Below are positions 16,269-23,817 of a DNA stretch of 64,000 bases, in pieces. Below the pieces are notes generated by a model. That model was not told the origin of the DNA. It made no database searches and was given only the letters and a program-made list of their open reading frames with translations. Both the position numbers and the translations under genes were made by a program. Location: positions 62,001 to 126,000 of the forward strand of contig JAGOOG010000004.1 of NCBI GenBank assembly GCA_017992605.1, in the 5' to 3' direction. Position 1 is the first letter of the stretch, and each line of letters begins with the position of its first letter. The stretch is from Deltaproteobacteria bacterium (GTDB lineage: Bacteria > Desulfobacterota > Desulfomonilia > UBA1062).

Positions 16269-17258
16269 TTACTGGATCAGGCTGACTGTCTTCTTCAGGT
16301 GGGCCACCGCGTCATCATGCATCTTCTCGAGGAGTTCCTTGCAGCTCACGATACCACGGATGTGACCGATGGACTGGCCTACCATCAGGGGGGCGTCCTC
16401 GACATCCCCGGTCTCCCATGCCCGCTTGATGCGCTGGCCTGCAATGAGCGGGATGAGTGCCTCGATACCCTTCCCCTCGCCCTCGGCCCTGAGTACTTCC
16501 GAGATGATCTTGTTCCTGAGCGCCCTGCCCTGGAGGCCGATGGTCTTGCAGAAGAGGGTGGTCTCGTTCTCCTGGCGCTTGACGAGCTCCTGCTTGATGT
16601 TCTCGTGCACGACGCAGTCGGTGGTGGCGATGAACCTGCTCGCCATCATGACGCCCTGCGCGCCGAGCGTCAGTGCGGCGGCCATAGACCTGCCGTCGGC
16701 AATGCCGCCCACCGTGACGACGGGGATCTTCACGGAATCGGCGATCCTGGGGGTGAGCACCATGGTGGTCACGTCATCGCTCAGGGGGTGTCCCCCCTCC
16801 TCGAATCCCGCCGCATAGACACCGTCATACCCGGCCTTTTCCGCGTGCATGGCATGCCTGACCGAGCCGACCTTGTGAAAGAGCCTCACTCCCGCATCCT
16901 TCAACTCCCCGAATGCCTTATTTCCCAGGGCCTTGTCCAGGGGAGAACCTGACACCTCGATGCCCGCCACCCGCTCCTGGGCGCATACCCGGGCATACAT
17001 CGCGTGATGCTCGGAGGTGATGCGAACCGAGGGCAGAATGGTGATGCCCACCATGAAGGGCTTGTCGGTGAGCCTCTTCGTCTCGCCGATGGCTGCGCGG
17101 AACTCCTCCTCGGTCTCGAAGTTTCCGGCCGTGAGGTTTCCCATGCCCCCCGCGTTCGAGACGGCTGCACAGAGCTTCGGCGTACAGAGCCACATCATGG
17201 CGCCGCAGATGACCGGGTACTTGATACCGAACATTTCCGTGATCGCGGTCTTGATCAT
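16269..17258 (-). CDS. Nitronate monooxygenase-family flavoprotein 2
   Basis: 329-residue paralogue of the gene at 15062-16186, convergent with it. Same superfamily marks: FGIKYPVICGAM, SNAGGMGNLTAG, active-site loop AAGFEEGGHPL (His about residue 157) and FMN site VGGIADGRSMAAALTLGAQGVMM. It lacks the basic tail. It could be a nitronate monooxygenase or an enoyl-thioester reductase-like flavoenzyme; the family does not allow a firm substrate. Its promoter (17281-17338) contains the same AT-rich core as the regulator gene and flavoprotein 1, so the pair is probably co-regulated. Confidence 0.88.
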   Translation of the reverse strand: MIKTAITEMFGIKYPVICGAMMWLCTPKLCAAVSNAGGMGNLTAGNFETEEEFRAAIGETKRLTDKPFMVGITILPSVRITSEHHAMYARVCAQERVAGIEVSGSPLDKALGNKAFGELKDAGVRLFHKVGSVRHAMHAEKAGYDGVYAAGFEEGGHPLSDDVTTMVLTPRIADSVKIPVVTVGGIADGRSMAAALTLGAQGVMMASRFIATTDCVVHENIKQELVKRQENETTLFCKTIGLQGRALRNKIISEVLRAEGEGKGIEALIPLIAGQRIKRAWETGDVEDAPLMVGQSIGHIRGIVSCKELLEKMHDDAVAHLKKTVSLIQ

Positions 17259-17280
17259 GTTTTCCCCCTGTAGTGATGAA

Positions 17281-17338
17281 AGGTTAAAGTTAAACTTTAT
17301 ACTTTATAACAGGTACATGCTTCCGTTTCCCATGTCAA
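17281..17338 (-). promoter_or_regulatory. Promoter and operator-like site of flavoprotein gene 2
   Basis: On the minus strand TTGACA (17338-17333) is followed by the AT-rich run TTATAAAGTATAAAGTTTAAC. A perfect palindrome, AAAGTTAAACTTT, lies at 17286-17298 and contains the core GTTTAAC (minus, 17295-17289). A -10 at normal spacing is poor, which would fit an activator-dependent promoter. Confidence 0.55.
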
Positions 17339-17462
17339 CACATTTCTTGTCATCCAAAGGCAGGCTGCATCTGAACGACGGGCCGCCCTCCAGAGAAGCT
17401 TGTCCTTTCCCTGCCCCTGTGATAGGTATACCACCGCACGCCAGATAACAAGGAGGTATGCC

Positions 17463-18671
17463 TTGCAGTATACGTTCAACAAGCACGACTACCTGATATT
17501 TCTGATCAGCTATGTCTTCTTTTTCCTTTATATTGCGCAATCCCTTGCTTTGCTTTCCATTCCCGGACTCGAGGCCCTGCCCTCATGGATCTATCTCATC
17601 GTTGCCGTCGTGCTGAACGTGTGGGTCCTTCCCCTGCCCGGGATCCATCCCAGATTGCCCGGCAAGCCCGAGACCCCGTCACTTCCTGCTCCGGCCGAAG
17701 CCCTGCCTGTGCCGGGGAAACCGGCGAAGCCCGTCCCGAAGGAGGCCCCCCCTGCGCCGACACTTGAGGAAAGGCTCGGCAGGGGACTGTCCAAGACCCA
17801 CAAAGGATTTATTGACCGGATCGCCGCCGTCTTCAAGCGTTCTTCGTCCTTCGACGCTCACGTGCTCAATGAGCTGGAAGAGACCCTGGTCGGCACCGAC
17901 ATAGGCGTCCGGACCGCCTACGCACTCTTCGAGTCGGTCCAGAAGAAGGCCCCGTCTCTGAACAGCCCCGACTCCGCCATAAACGCCATACGGGAAGAGG
18001 TGGAGGCCATCCTCCTCCGTCGCGAGTCACCCCTCGTCATACCCGAGGGCAAGAAACCTTACGTGATCATGGTGACCGGCGTGAACGGGTCGGGAAAGAC
18101 CACCACCATTGCCAAGATCGCCCATCACCTGAAGAGCGAGGGTAAATCAGTCATCATCGCATCCGGAGACACCTTCCGTGCAGCCGCCATCGAACAGCTG
18201 GAGCACTGGGCGAACAGAGCCGGTGCCGATTTCGTCAAGGCCCAGGAGGGAGCGGATCCCTCCGCCGTCGCCTTCGACGGACTTCAGGCCGCCATGGCGC
18301 GAGGGCATGACGTGCTCATCATCGATACGGCAGGCCGGCTCCACACCAAGGAAAACCTCATGGAGGAACTCAAGAAGACCAGCCGCGTCCTGGACAAGAA
18401 ACTCGAGGGGGCTCCCCACGAGATACTCCTCGTTCTCGATGCCACCATCGGCCAGAACGCCATCGAGCAGACCCGGCAGTTCAACAATGCCCTGGGTATC
18501 ACGGGCATCGCCCTGACCAAGCTCGACGGCTCGTCCAAGGGCGGAGTCATCGTGGGCATTGCCAACGAGTTTCCCATACCCATCCGCTACGTGGGCATCG
18601 GCGAGGACATGGACGACCTCCAGCCGTTTAACGCGAAGAGTTTCGTGAATGCCCTTTTCCTTGACAATTAG
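17463..18671 (+). CDS. ftsY: Signal recognition particle receptor FtsY with two N-terminal membrane segments
   Basis: SRP receptor GTPase (402 residues), docking ribosome-SRP complexes at the translocon. NG-domain motifs are GVNGSGKTTT (about 206-215), DTFRAAA, DTAGR and TKLDGSSKGG, all intact. The N-terminus departs from the soluble acidic A domain of E. coli: two hydrophobic stretches (about residues 9-30 and 41-58) are followed by a Pro-rich linker (60-98), so the receptor appears integrally membrane-anchored. The start is TTG at 17463, preceded by AAGGAGG; the nearer ATG at 17458 is out of frame. rfaE1 begins 24 nt downstream. Confidence 0.95.
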   Translation: MQYTFNKHDYLIFLISYVFFFLYIAQSLALLSIPGLEALPSWIYLIVAVVLNVWVLPLPGIHPRLPGKPETPSLPAPAEALPVPGKPAKPVPKEAPPAPTLEERLGRGLSKTHKGFIDRIAAVFKRSSSFDAHVLNELEETLVGTDIGVRTAYALFESVQKKAPSLNSPDSAINAIREEVEAILLRRESPLVIPEGKKPYVIMVTGVNGSGKTTTIAKIAHHLKSEGKSVIIASGDTFRAAAIEQLEHWANRAGADFVKAQEGADPSAVAFDGLQAAMARGHDVLIIDTAGRLHTKENLMEELKKTSRVLDKKLEGAPHEILLVLDATIGQNAIEQTRQFNNALGITGIALTKLDGSSKGGVIVGIANEFPIPIRYVGIGEDMDDLQPFNAKSFVNALFLDN

Positions 18672-18689
18672 GCAAGCCTCTTCCATTGT
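18661..18689 (+). promoter_or_regulatory. Weak candidate promoter inside the end of ftsY for rfaE1
   Basis: A perfect TTGACA at 18661-18666 overlaps the last codons of ftsY; 17 nt later is CATTGT, a poor -10. It would place the transcription start at about 18696, the A of the rfaE1 ATG. That ATG has no Shine-Dalgarno sequence. Only the -35 is convincing. Confidence 0.3.
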
Positions 18690-18695
18690 TATCCG

Positions 18696-19694
18696 ATGCT
18701 GAAGATCGACGATAAAAGGCTGAAGCTCATCTTCGATGCCATGAAGACGAGGAGCATCATGGTCATCGGAGATCTCATGCTCGATGAGTACATCTGGGGG
18801 AAAGTCGAGCGCATCTCCCCCGAGGCCCCCGTCCCTGTGGTGGAGGTGTCCAGCGAACTCTTCAAGCTCGGTGGCGCCGGGAACGTCGCCAACAATCTCC
18901 TGAGCCTCGGTGCCAGGGTCATCGTCAATGCGGTCAGGGGGAACGACCGTCATGGCCACATCCTCAAGGACATCCTCGACGAGATGAACATCCCTTCGGA
19001 CTCCGTCTTCATGGACTCGAGAAGAGGCACCACGGTGAAGACGCGCATCATAGCTCACACCCAGCAGGTGGCACGGATCGACAAGGAGGACAGGACCCCC
19101 ATCACGGAGTCCATGCTCAAGAAGATCGTTTCGTCGTTCACGGGAGCCCTGAAGGATATCGATGCGCTCATCATTTCCGATTATGGAAAGGGCGTGGTGA
19201 GCAGGAACCTCCTCGGCAAGGTGGTCCCTTTCGCGAGGGCGAACGGTATCCCCGTGTGCGTCGATCCGAAGGAGAGGAACTTTCCGCACTACAAGAAGGC
19301 GAGCGTCATCACGCCCAATGTCAAGGAACTCAGCTTCGGCGCGGGAATAAAGATCGAGGAATACGCCGATATCGTCAGGGCGGCCCGTAAGGTGAAGGCC
19401 ATGCTGGACTGCGACATGGTCCTGGTGACCCGGGGAGAGCACGGGATGAGTCTCTTCGGACAGGACAGCACTCCCATCGACATACCGACCAATGCCAAGG
19501 CCGTCTTCGACGTCACAGGCGCAGGGGACACGGTCATCGCCTGCTTTTCTCTCGCCCTGGCCGCAGGTGCCACCCCGAAAGAGGCTGCCGTCATCGCGAA
19601 CGTGGCAGCCGGTCTGGTGGTCGCCGAAGTCGGCGCCGCGAGCGTCTCCCGGGACAGGCTCTATGCCGTGTGCAGGGAGGAGATCGGTGGGTAG
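18696..19694 (+). CDS. rfaE1: D-glycero-beta-D-manno-heptose-7-phosphate kinase
   Basis: PfkB/ribokinase-family sugar kinase (332 residues) that phosphorylates heptose-7-phosphate at O1 in ADP-heptose synthesis for the lipopolysaccharide core. Typical marks are GDLMLDEYIWGKVERISPEAPVPV at the N-terminus (shortened here as a family block), LGGAGNVANNL, DYGKGV, PNVKE and the catalytic DVTGAGDTV near the C-terminus. It corresponds to the first domain of HldE only; the nucleotidyltransferase domain is absent, so a separate partner is expected elsewhere. Presence of this gene indicates a heptose-containing LPS. It is followed with an 8-nt overlap by the DUF4416 gene. Confidence 0.92.
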   Translation: MLKIDDKRLKLIFDAMKTRSIMVIGDLMLDEYIWGKVERISPEAPVPVVEVSSELFKLGGAGNVANNLLSLGARVIVNAVRGNDRHGHILKDILDEMNIPSDSVFMDSRRGTTVKTRIIAHTQQVARIDKEDRTPITESMLKKIVSSFTGALKDIDALIISDYGKGVVSRNLLGKVVPFARANGIPVCVDPKERNFPHYKKASVITPNVKELSFGAGIKIEEYADIVRAARKVKAMLDCDMVLVTRGEHGMSLFGQDSTPIDIPTNAKAVFDVTGAGDTVIACFSLALAAGATPKEAAVIANVAAGLVVAEVGAASVSRDRLYAVCREEIGG

Positions 19695-20220
19695 TGCATC
19701 CGCCCCGGACAGCGCCCTGCTCTTCTGCAGCGCCCTGTATCATGCCGAGGCCCCCCTGGACGAGGCAATCCGGACTCTAATCGGCGAGTTCGGGGACACG
19801 CTTAACGAGTCCGAGCCCATGGACTTCACCTTCACGGACTACTACCACCGTGAAATGGGCAGGCCGCTGCACCGCATGATCATCGCCTTCTCGACCCTCG
19901 TGGAGCGCGACTGTCTCCCCGAGGTCAAGACCAGGACCAACGACGTCGAGGACTCGTATCGCCTCAACGGAAAGAGAAGGATAAACCTCGATCCCGGCAT
20001 CCTGACCCTCGAGAATGTCTGCCTGGCCACCACCAAGCCCTACAGTCACCGATTGTATCTGGGAAAAGGCATCTGGGCCGAGATCACCCTTATCTACAAG
20101 GGCAGCTCCTATCAGAAACTCGACTGGACATACCCGGACTATGCGTCGGAACCCCTCATAAGGATCTTCAACGGCCTGCGGGAGGACTACAAAAGGAGGG
20201 TACCATGCCGTCAAGCATGA
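19687..20220 (+). CDS. DUF4416 family protein
   Basis: 177-residue cytoplasmic protein matching the DUF4416 family, found mostly in Desulfobacterota and related anaerobes. Recognisable segments are LLFCSALYH, the central FTFTDYYHREMG and a C-terminal segment with LDPGILTLENVCLATTK and the YPDYAS motif. No catalytic function is established for the family. The GTG start at 19687 has GGAGGAG upstream and overlaps the rfaE1 stop; the end overlaps yicC by 16 nt, so it is translated within the same operon. The YicC-RemA-Gmk neighbourhood is conserved for this family, which hints at RNA or nucleotide metabolism, by inference only. Confidence 0.82.
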   Translation: MGSASAPDSALLFCSALYHAEAPLDEAIRTLIGEFGDTLNESEPMDFTFTDYYHREMGRPLHRMIIAFSTLVERDCLPEVKTRTNDVEDSYRLNGKRRINLDPGILTLENVCLATTKPYSHRLYLGKGIWAEITLIYKGSSYQKLDWTYPDYASEPLIRIFNGLREDYKRRVPCRQA

Positions 20221-21068
20221 CCGGATTCGGCCAGGCCGACGCTCACGGATACCATGTAGAGATCAAGAGCGTGAACCATCGCTACAAGGATATCAGGGTG
20301 AAGATGCCCAGAGATCTGGCAGCCTTCGAAATGTCGGTACGCGACATGGTTTCCGAAGCGGTCCATCGGGGCAAGGTCGATGTCACCGTGAGCCGGACGC
20401 CATCCATGGAGGCCCATGAAAAGATGGCCGTCAACTGGGACCTTGCCAAGGCATACTACGATGACCTCTGTATCATGGCCCGGGACTTCGGCGGCGAGGT
20501 TTCTTTCCGTGACATACTCCTCGTTCCGGGTGTCCTCAGCGAGGGCCCTGCCCAGAGGGACGACCAGCAGCCACTGGTGAGGGAGGCGGTGCACGAGGCG
20601 CTCGTTTCCTTTTCACGGGCCCGCGAGAACGAGGGCAGGAACCTGGCCCGTGACATTGTCGACCGGGCAGCGGCGCTCACGAGAATGACCGGGGCCATGA
20701 AAGACCTTGCAAGGCACATGACAAGCGTATATAAAGACAGGCTGCATGCCAGTCTGAGCGCACTTCTCGCAGGGAAGACCTCCATGATCGATGAAGTGCG
20801 GCTGGAGCAGGAGGTCGCACTGCTCGCGGACAAGAGCGACATCACCGAGGAATTGGTGAGACTCGAAAGTCATCTCCGCATGCTTGAGGAGACGATCAAC
20901 GGCCGGGGCGCCCCCATAGGAAGACAGGCCGACTTCATCCTCCAGGAGATCAACCGTGAGATCAACACGATCGGCTCCAAGAGTCAGGTGAGTGCCTTGA
21001 GCCGTCTGGTGATCGATGCCAAGACAGAACTCGAGAAGATCAGGGAGCAGGTACAGAATATCGAATAG
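20205..21068 (+). CDS. yicC: YicC-family endoribonuclease
   Basis: 287-residue YicC/YloC protein, a family shown to contain endoribonucleases acting on small RNAs. It starts with the invariant MTGFGQ segment (here SSMTGFGQADAHG) and has the SVNHRYKDIRVKMP block, the RGKVDVTVS strand and the C-terminal domain KSDITEELVRLESHL, GRQADFILQEINREINTIGSK, which are the most conserved parts. AAAGGAGG lies upstream of the ATG. It sits between DUF4416 and remA in the tight run leading to guanylate kinase, the usual order in Firmicutes and Desulfobacterota. Confidence 0.93.
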   Translation: MPSSMTGFGQADAHGYHVEIKSVNHRYKDIRVKMPRDLAAFEMSVRDMVSEAVHRGKVDVTVSRTPSMEAHEKMAVNWDLAKAYYDDLCIMARDFGGEVSFRDILLVPGVLSEGPAQRDDQQPLVREAVHEALVSFSRARENEGRNLARDIVDRAAALTRMTGAMKDLARHMTSVYKDRLHASLSALLAGKTSMIDEVRLEQEVALLADKSDITEELVRLESHLRMLEETINGRGAPIGRQADFILQEINREINTIGSKSQVSALSRLVIDAKTELEKIREQVQNIE

Positions 21069-21098
21069 CGAACGGGACACGGAGAAAGGAGAGCGGGT

Positions 21099-21383
21099 AT
21101 GAGCAAACATGACACCAGACTTCTCAATATCGGCTTCAACAACGGGGTCGTTGCATCGAGAATCATCGCCATCGTCAATCCATCATCATCCCCGATGAAA
21201 CGCCTCAGAGAGGAAGCCAAGGAGAGAGGACAGCTGATCGACGCAACCCAGGGAAGGAAGACCAGGTCGATCATCATAACAGACAGTTCCCACGTCATCC
21301 TCAGTGCCATACAGGCAGAGACCATCTCGAACCGGCTGTCCGACGGCGGCGGCCCGAAAGAGGCGTCCATCCCGAAGGAGTAG
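21099..21383 (+). CDS. remA: RemA/DUF370 family regulatory protein
   Basis: 94-residue member of the RemA (DUF370) family. In Bacillus, RemA is a DNA-binding regulator of matrix genes; outside Bacillus its role is little known. The conserved core is [26 protein letters not shown], a [14 protein letters not shown] strand and [14 protein letters not shown] short polar C-terminal extension follows. It has a GGAGAG ribosome site and lies 30 nt after yicC and 2 nt before gmk, so it is cotranscribed with them. Confidence 0.9.
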   Translation: MSKHDTRLLNIGFNNGVVASRIIAIVNPSSSPMKRLREEAKERGQLIDATQGRKTRSIIITDSSHVILSAIQAETISNRLSDGGGPKEASIPKE

Positions 21384-21385
21384 CG

Positions 21386-21982
21386 GTGAGGATCTTCGTC
21401 TCCGGCCCTTCCGGGGTCGGAAAATCCACGATCATCAAGGAGATAGTGAAGAGGAAGACCGACATCGTTCTCTCCGTCTCCTACACGACCAGGGCGCCGC
21501 GCCCGTGCGAACAGGACGGCATCGATTATTTCTTCATCAGCAGGCCGGTTTTTGAACGGATGATCCGGTCAGATGCCTTCCTGGAATGGGCGCAGGTCCA
21601 TGAAAACCTCTACGGCACCTCCCTGGCGTGGATAGAAAGAGAAGAGCGGCAAGGACACCATGTCCTGTTCGATATCGATGTCCAGGGTGTCATCCAGGCA
21701 AAGGAGAAGGGATCCCCGGGCTGTTTCATCCTTATCCTGCCCCCCAGCATGGACGAGCTCGAACGGAGGTTGAGCGAGCGGGGGACGGAGGATCCGCAGG
21801 CGCTGATTCTGCGGACCCAGAATGCGAAGAACGAGCTCAGCAACTGGGCACTGTACGACTACCTCGTGGTGAACGAATCCCTGGAACAATGCATCGATGA
21901 TATCGCAACCATCATCGATGCCTACAGATCATCGCGAGAGGTGGTCATCGGAGAGCTGCCATGGCTGAAAGCGATCGCATAG
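21386..21982 (+). CDS. gmk: Guanylate kinase
   Basis: 198-residue guanylate kinase converting GMP to GDP with ATP. The P-loop is SGPSGVGKST at the extreme N-terminus, followed by SVSYTTRAPRPCEQDGIDYFFIS, the GMP-binding block (family pattern), EWAQVHENLYGTS, and FDIDVQGVIQAK. The start is GTG, with GAAGGAG upstream. The length is normal for the family. It ends by overlapping pyrF by 22 nt, so the two pyrimidine/purine enzymes are made from one message. Confidence 0.95.
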   Translation: MRIFVSGPSGVGKSTIIKEIVKRKTDIVLSVSYTTRAPRPCEQDGIDYFFISRPVFERMIRSDAFLEWAQVHENLYGTSLAWIEREERQGHHVLFDIDVQGVIQAKEKGSPGCFILILPPSMDELERRLSERGTEDPQALILRTQNAKNELSNWALYDYLVVNESLEQCIDDIATIIDAYRSSREVVIGELPWLKAIA

Positions 21983-22683
21983 TATTCGCCCTCGACGTGG
22001 GTGATGCGGCCTCTGCGGAGAAATGGGTCCATCTCCTCAAAGGTTCGGTGGGCTGGTTCAAGGTGGGGCTCGAACTCTTCACCGCGGTGGGGCCAGACGT
22101 GGTCAAGCTCGTGAGGGACCAGGGAATCAAGTGCTTTCTCGATCTCAAACTCCATGACATACCCAACACCGTGGCAGGAGCCGTTCGCAGCATATCCAGG
22201 ATCGGTGCGGACATGATGACCGTCCACCTGTCGGGTGGAAGAGCCATGATTGAGGCGGCACTCAAGGCCGCCGGAGAGGAATCCCGGGTTCTGGGCAACG
22301 AGAGGCCGAGGATAGTCGGGGTAAGCGTCCTGACATCGTTGAGTGGCGACGACCTCGAAGACGTCGGCATTCACAGAACACCATCGGAACAGGTTGCCCA
22401 TCTCGCCCGGTTCGCCGCTTCCTGCGGCACTGACGGCATGGTATGTTCGGCGGAGGACCTCGCTCGGATCCGGCCGGAGGTACCGACATCCCTCATGCTC
22501 ATCACCCCGGGCATCAGACCGGACTGGTCCGGCGCCGGTGACCAGAAGAGAATAGCCACGCCTGGGGCGGCCATCAGAGCCGGGGCCGACCTCCTGGTCA
22601 TCGGGAGACCCATCAGCGAGGCACCCGATCCCCTTGAGGCCGTGGGCCGGATTGTGGCCGAAATGAAGGCCGCTCTCCAGTAG
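21961..22683 (+). CDS. pyrF: Orotidine 5'-phosphate decarboxylase
   Basis: 240-residue OMP decarboxylase, last step of UMP synthesis. The catalytic DLKLHDIPNT block (residues 61-70) contains the Lys-Asp pair of the active site, preceded by FALDVG with the substrate-binding Asp. The phosphate-binding end is seen in LITPGIRPDWSGAGDQKRIATPGAAIRAGADLLVIGRPI (family block, GADLLVIGR). The ATG lies inside the end of gmk. It is the last gene of the yicC-pyrF run; the next gene, rsmD, has its own promoter. Confidence 0.95.
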   Translation: MAESDRIVFALDVGDAASAEKWVHLLKGSVGWFKVGLELFTAVGPDVVKLVRDQGIKCFLDLKLHDIPNTVAGAVRSISRIGADMMTVHLSGGRAMIEAALKAAGEESRVLGNERPRIVGVSVLTSLSGDDLEDVGIHRTPSEQVAHLARFAASCGTDGMVCSAEDLARIRPEVPTSLMLITPGIRPDWSGAGDQKRIATPGAAIRAGADLLVIGRPISEAPDPLEAVGRIVAEMKAALQ

Positions 22684-22734
22684 ACCGCTTCCGGGACATG
22701 GCTGGGAAAACCAGGGTTCGCCACCCCTCCCATG

Positions 22735-22763
22735 TTGACCTTGTGCCTTTTCTCGCCTATCTT
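22735..22763 (+). promoter_or_regulatory. Promoter of rsmD giving a near-leaderless mRNA
   Basis: TTGACC (22735-22740), a 17-nt spacer and TATCTT (22758-22763). The predicted transcription start is about 22770, two bases before the rsmD ATG at 22772. No ribosome-binding site is present. Confidence 0.55.
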
Positions 22764-22771
22764 AAGCGACC

Positions 22772-23302
22772 ATGTCCATCAGAATATGCGGAGGCAGGTT
22801 CCGCTCCATCCGGCTCGCGAGCCCTGGCCTTCACGTGCGCCCCACCACCGACCGGGTCAAGGAGGCCATCTTCTCGACGCTCATGCTCGACCTTGAGAAC
22901 TCACACGTCCTCGACCTCTTCGCAGGCAGCGGGGCCCTGGGGTGTGAGGCGCTGAGCAGGGGGGCTGCCCGGGTGACCTTTGTCGAACAATCGAGGGAGT
23001 GCGTCGCCGTCATAAAGAGGAACACAGCAACCCTGCAGGCACACGACGTGGTCACCGTCATCAAGGGAGACGCAAGGGCGTTTGTCAATGCATGCAGGGA
23101 AACCTATGACCTCATCTTCATGGATCCACCTTACCACAAAGGCCTTGCCTCGGATTTGGCCCCTCATGTATATAACCTCCTCAACACAGGAGGAATACTG
23201 GTAGTTGAACATGAACGCGGCGCAGAGATCCCGTTGATGCCGTGGAAGCACAGGCATTACGGGGACACCACCATCTCCTACTTTACCAGGAGTGAGCGAT
23301 GA
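22772..23302 (+). CDS. rsmD: 16S rRNA (guanine966-N2)-methyltransferase RsmD
   Basis: 176-residue SAM-dependent methyltransferase acting on G966 of 16S rRNA. It begins with the conserved SIRICGGRFRSIRL and RPTTDRVKEAIFSTL segments, then the SAM-binding LDLFAGSGALGCEALSRGA and the catalytic DPPYHKG (NPPY-type) motif. The start is fixed by the family N-terminus, yet it lacks any Shine-Dalgarno sequence and lies about 2 nt from the predicted transcription start. It overlaps coaD by 4 nt, the usual rsmD-coaD pairing. Confidence 0.95.
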   Translation: MSIRICGGRFRSIRLASPGLHVRPTTDRVKEAIFSTLMLDLENSHVLDLFAGSGALGCEALSRGAARVTFVEQSRECVAVIKRNTATLQAHDVVTVIKGDARAFVNACRETYDLIFMDPPYHKGLASDLAPHVYNLLNTGGILVVEHERGAEIPLMPWKHRHYGDTTISYFTRSER

Positions 23303-23805
23303 GGAAGGAAAAGATAGCGGTCTGTCCGGGATCCTTCGATCCCATCACCCATGGCCACCTCGACATCGTACGCCGCGGCCTGTGTGTCTTCGACAAGGTC
23401 ATCGTCGCCGTGGGCCACAACCCCCTGAAGCAGGACCTGTTCACTACCAACGAGAAGCTCGACATGATCCGGCGTTCCGTTGAGGGGAATCCCAGGATCG
23501 ATGTGGATTCCTTCGAAGGCCTGCTCGTGGACTACATAAGGAGGGTTGGCGCCTGTGCCATCCTGAGGGGCCTGCGGGTCATCTCGGATTTCGAGCTGGA
23601 GATGCAGCTTGCCCTCATGAACCGGAGACTCTGCGCCGAGGTCGAGACCTTCTTCCTCATGACCGACTACAACCATCTCTTCGTCAGCTCGACCATCGTC
23701 AAGGCCACGGCTGCCGCAGGAGGATCCGTGGAGGGCCTGGTTCCGCAACCGGCACTCGAGAAGCTCCTTGAAAAATATCCCCGCATGAAGAACTCTCATC
23801 CTTAG
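23299..23805 (+). CDS. coaD: Phosphopantetheine adenylyltransferase
   Basis: 168-residue PPAT, penultimate step of coenzyme A synthesis. Nucleotidyltransferase motifs are PGSFDPITHGHLDI (with the HxGH sequence), RRGLCVFDKVIVAVG, RGLRVISDFELEMQLA and the C-terminal VSSTIVK (ISSSxVR-type). AGGAG precedes the ATG, which overlaps the rsmD stop. All active-site residues appear conserved. It is followed by an aminotransferase gene 12 nt later. Confidence 0.95.
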   Translation: MRKEKIAVCPGSFDPITHGHLDIVRRGLCVFDKVIVAVGHNPLKQDLFTTNEKLDMIRRSVEGNPRIDVDSFEGLLVDYIRRVGACAILRGLRVISDFELEMQLALMNRRLCAEVETFFLMTDYNHLFVSSTIVKATAAAGGSVEGLVPQPALEKLLEKYPRMKNSHP

Positions 23806-23817
23806 GGAGGTTTTGCA

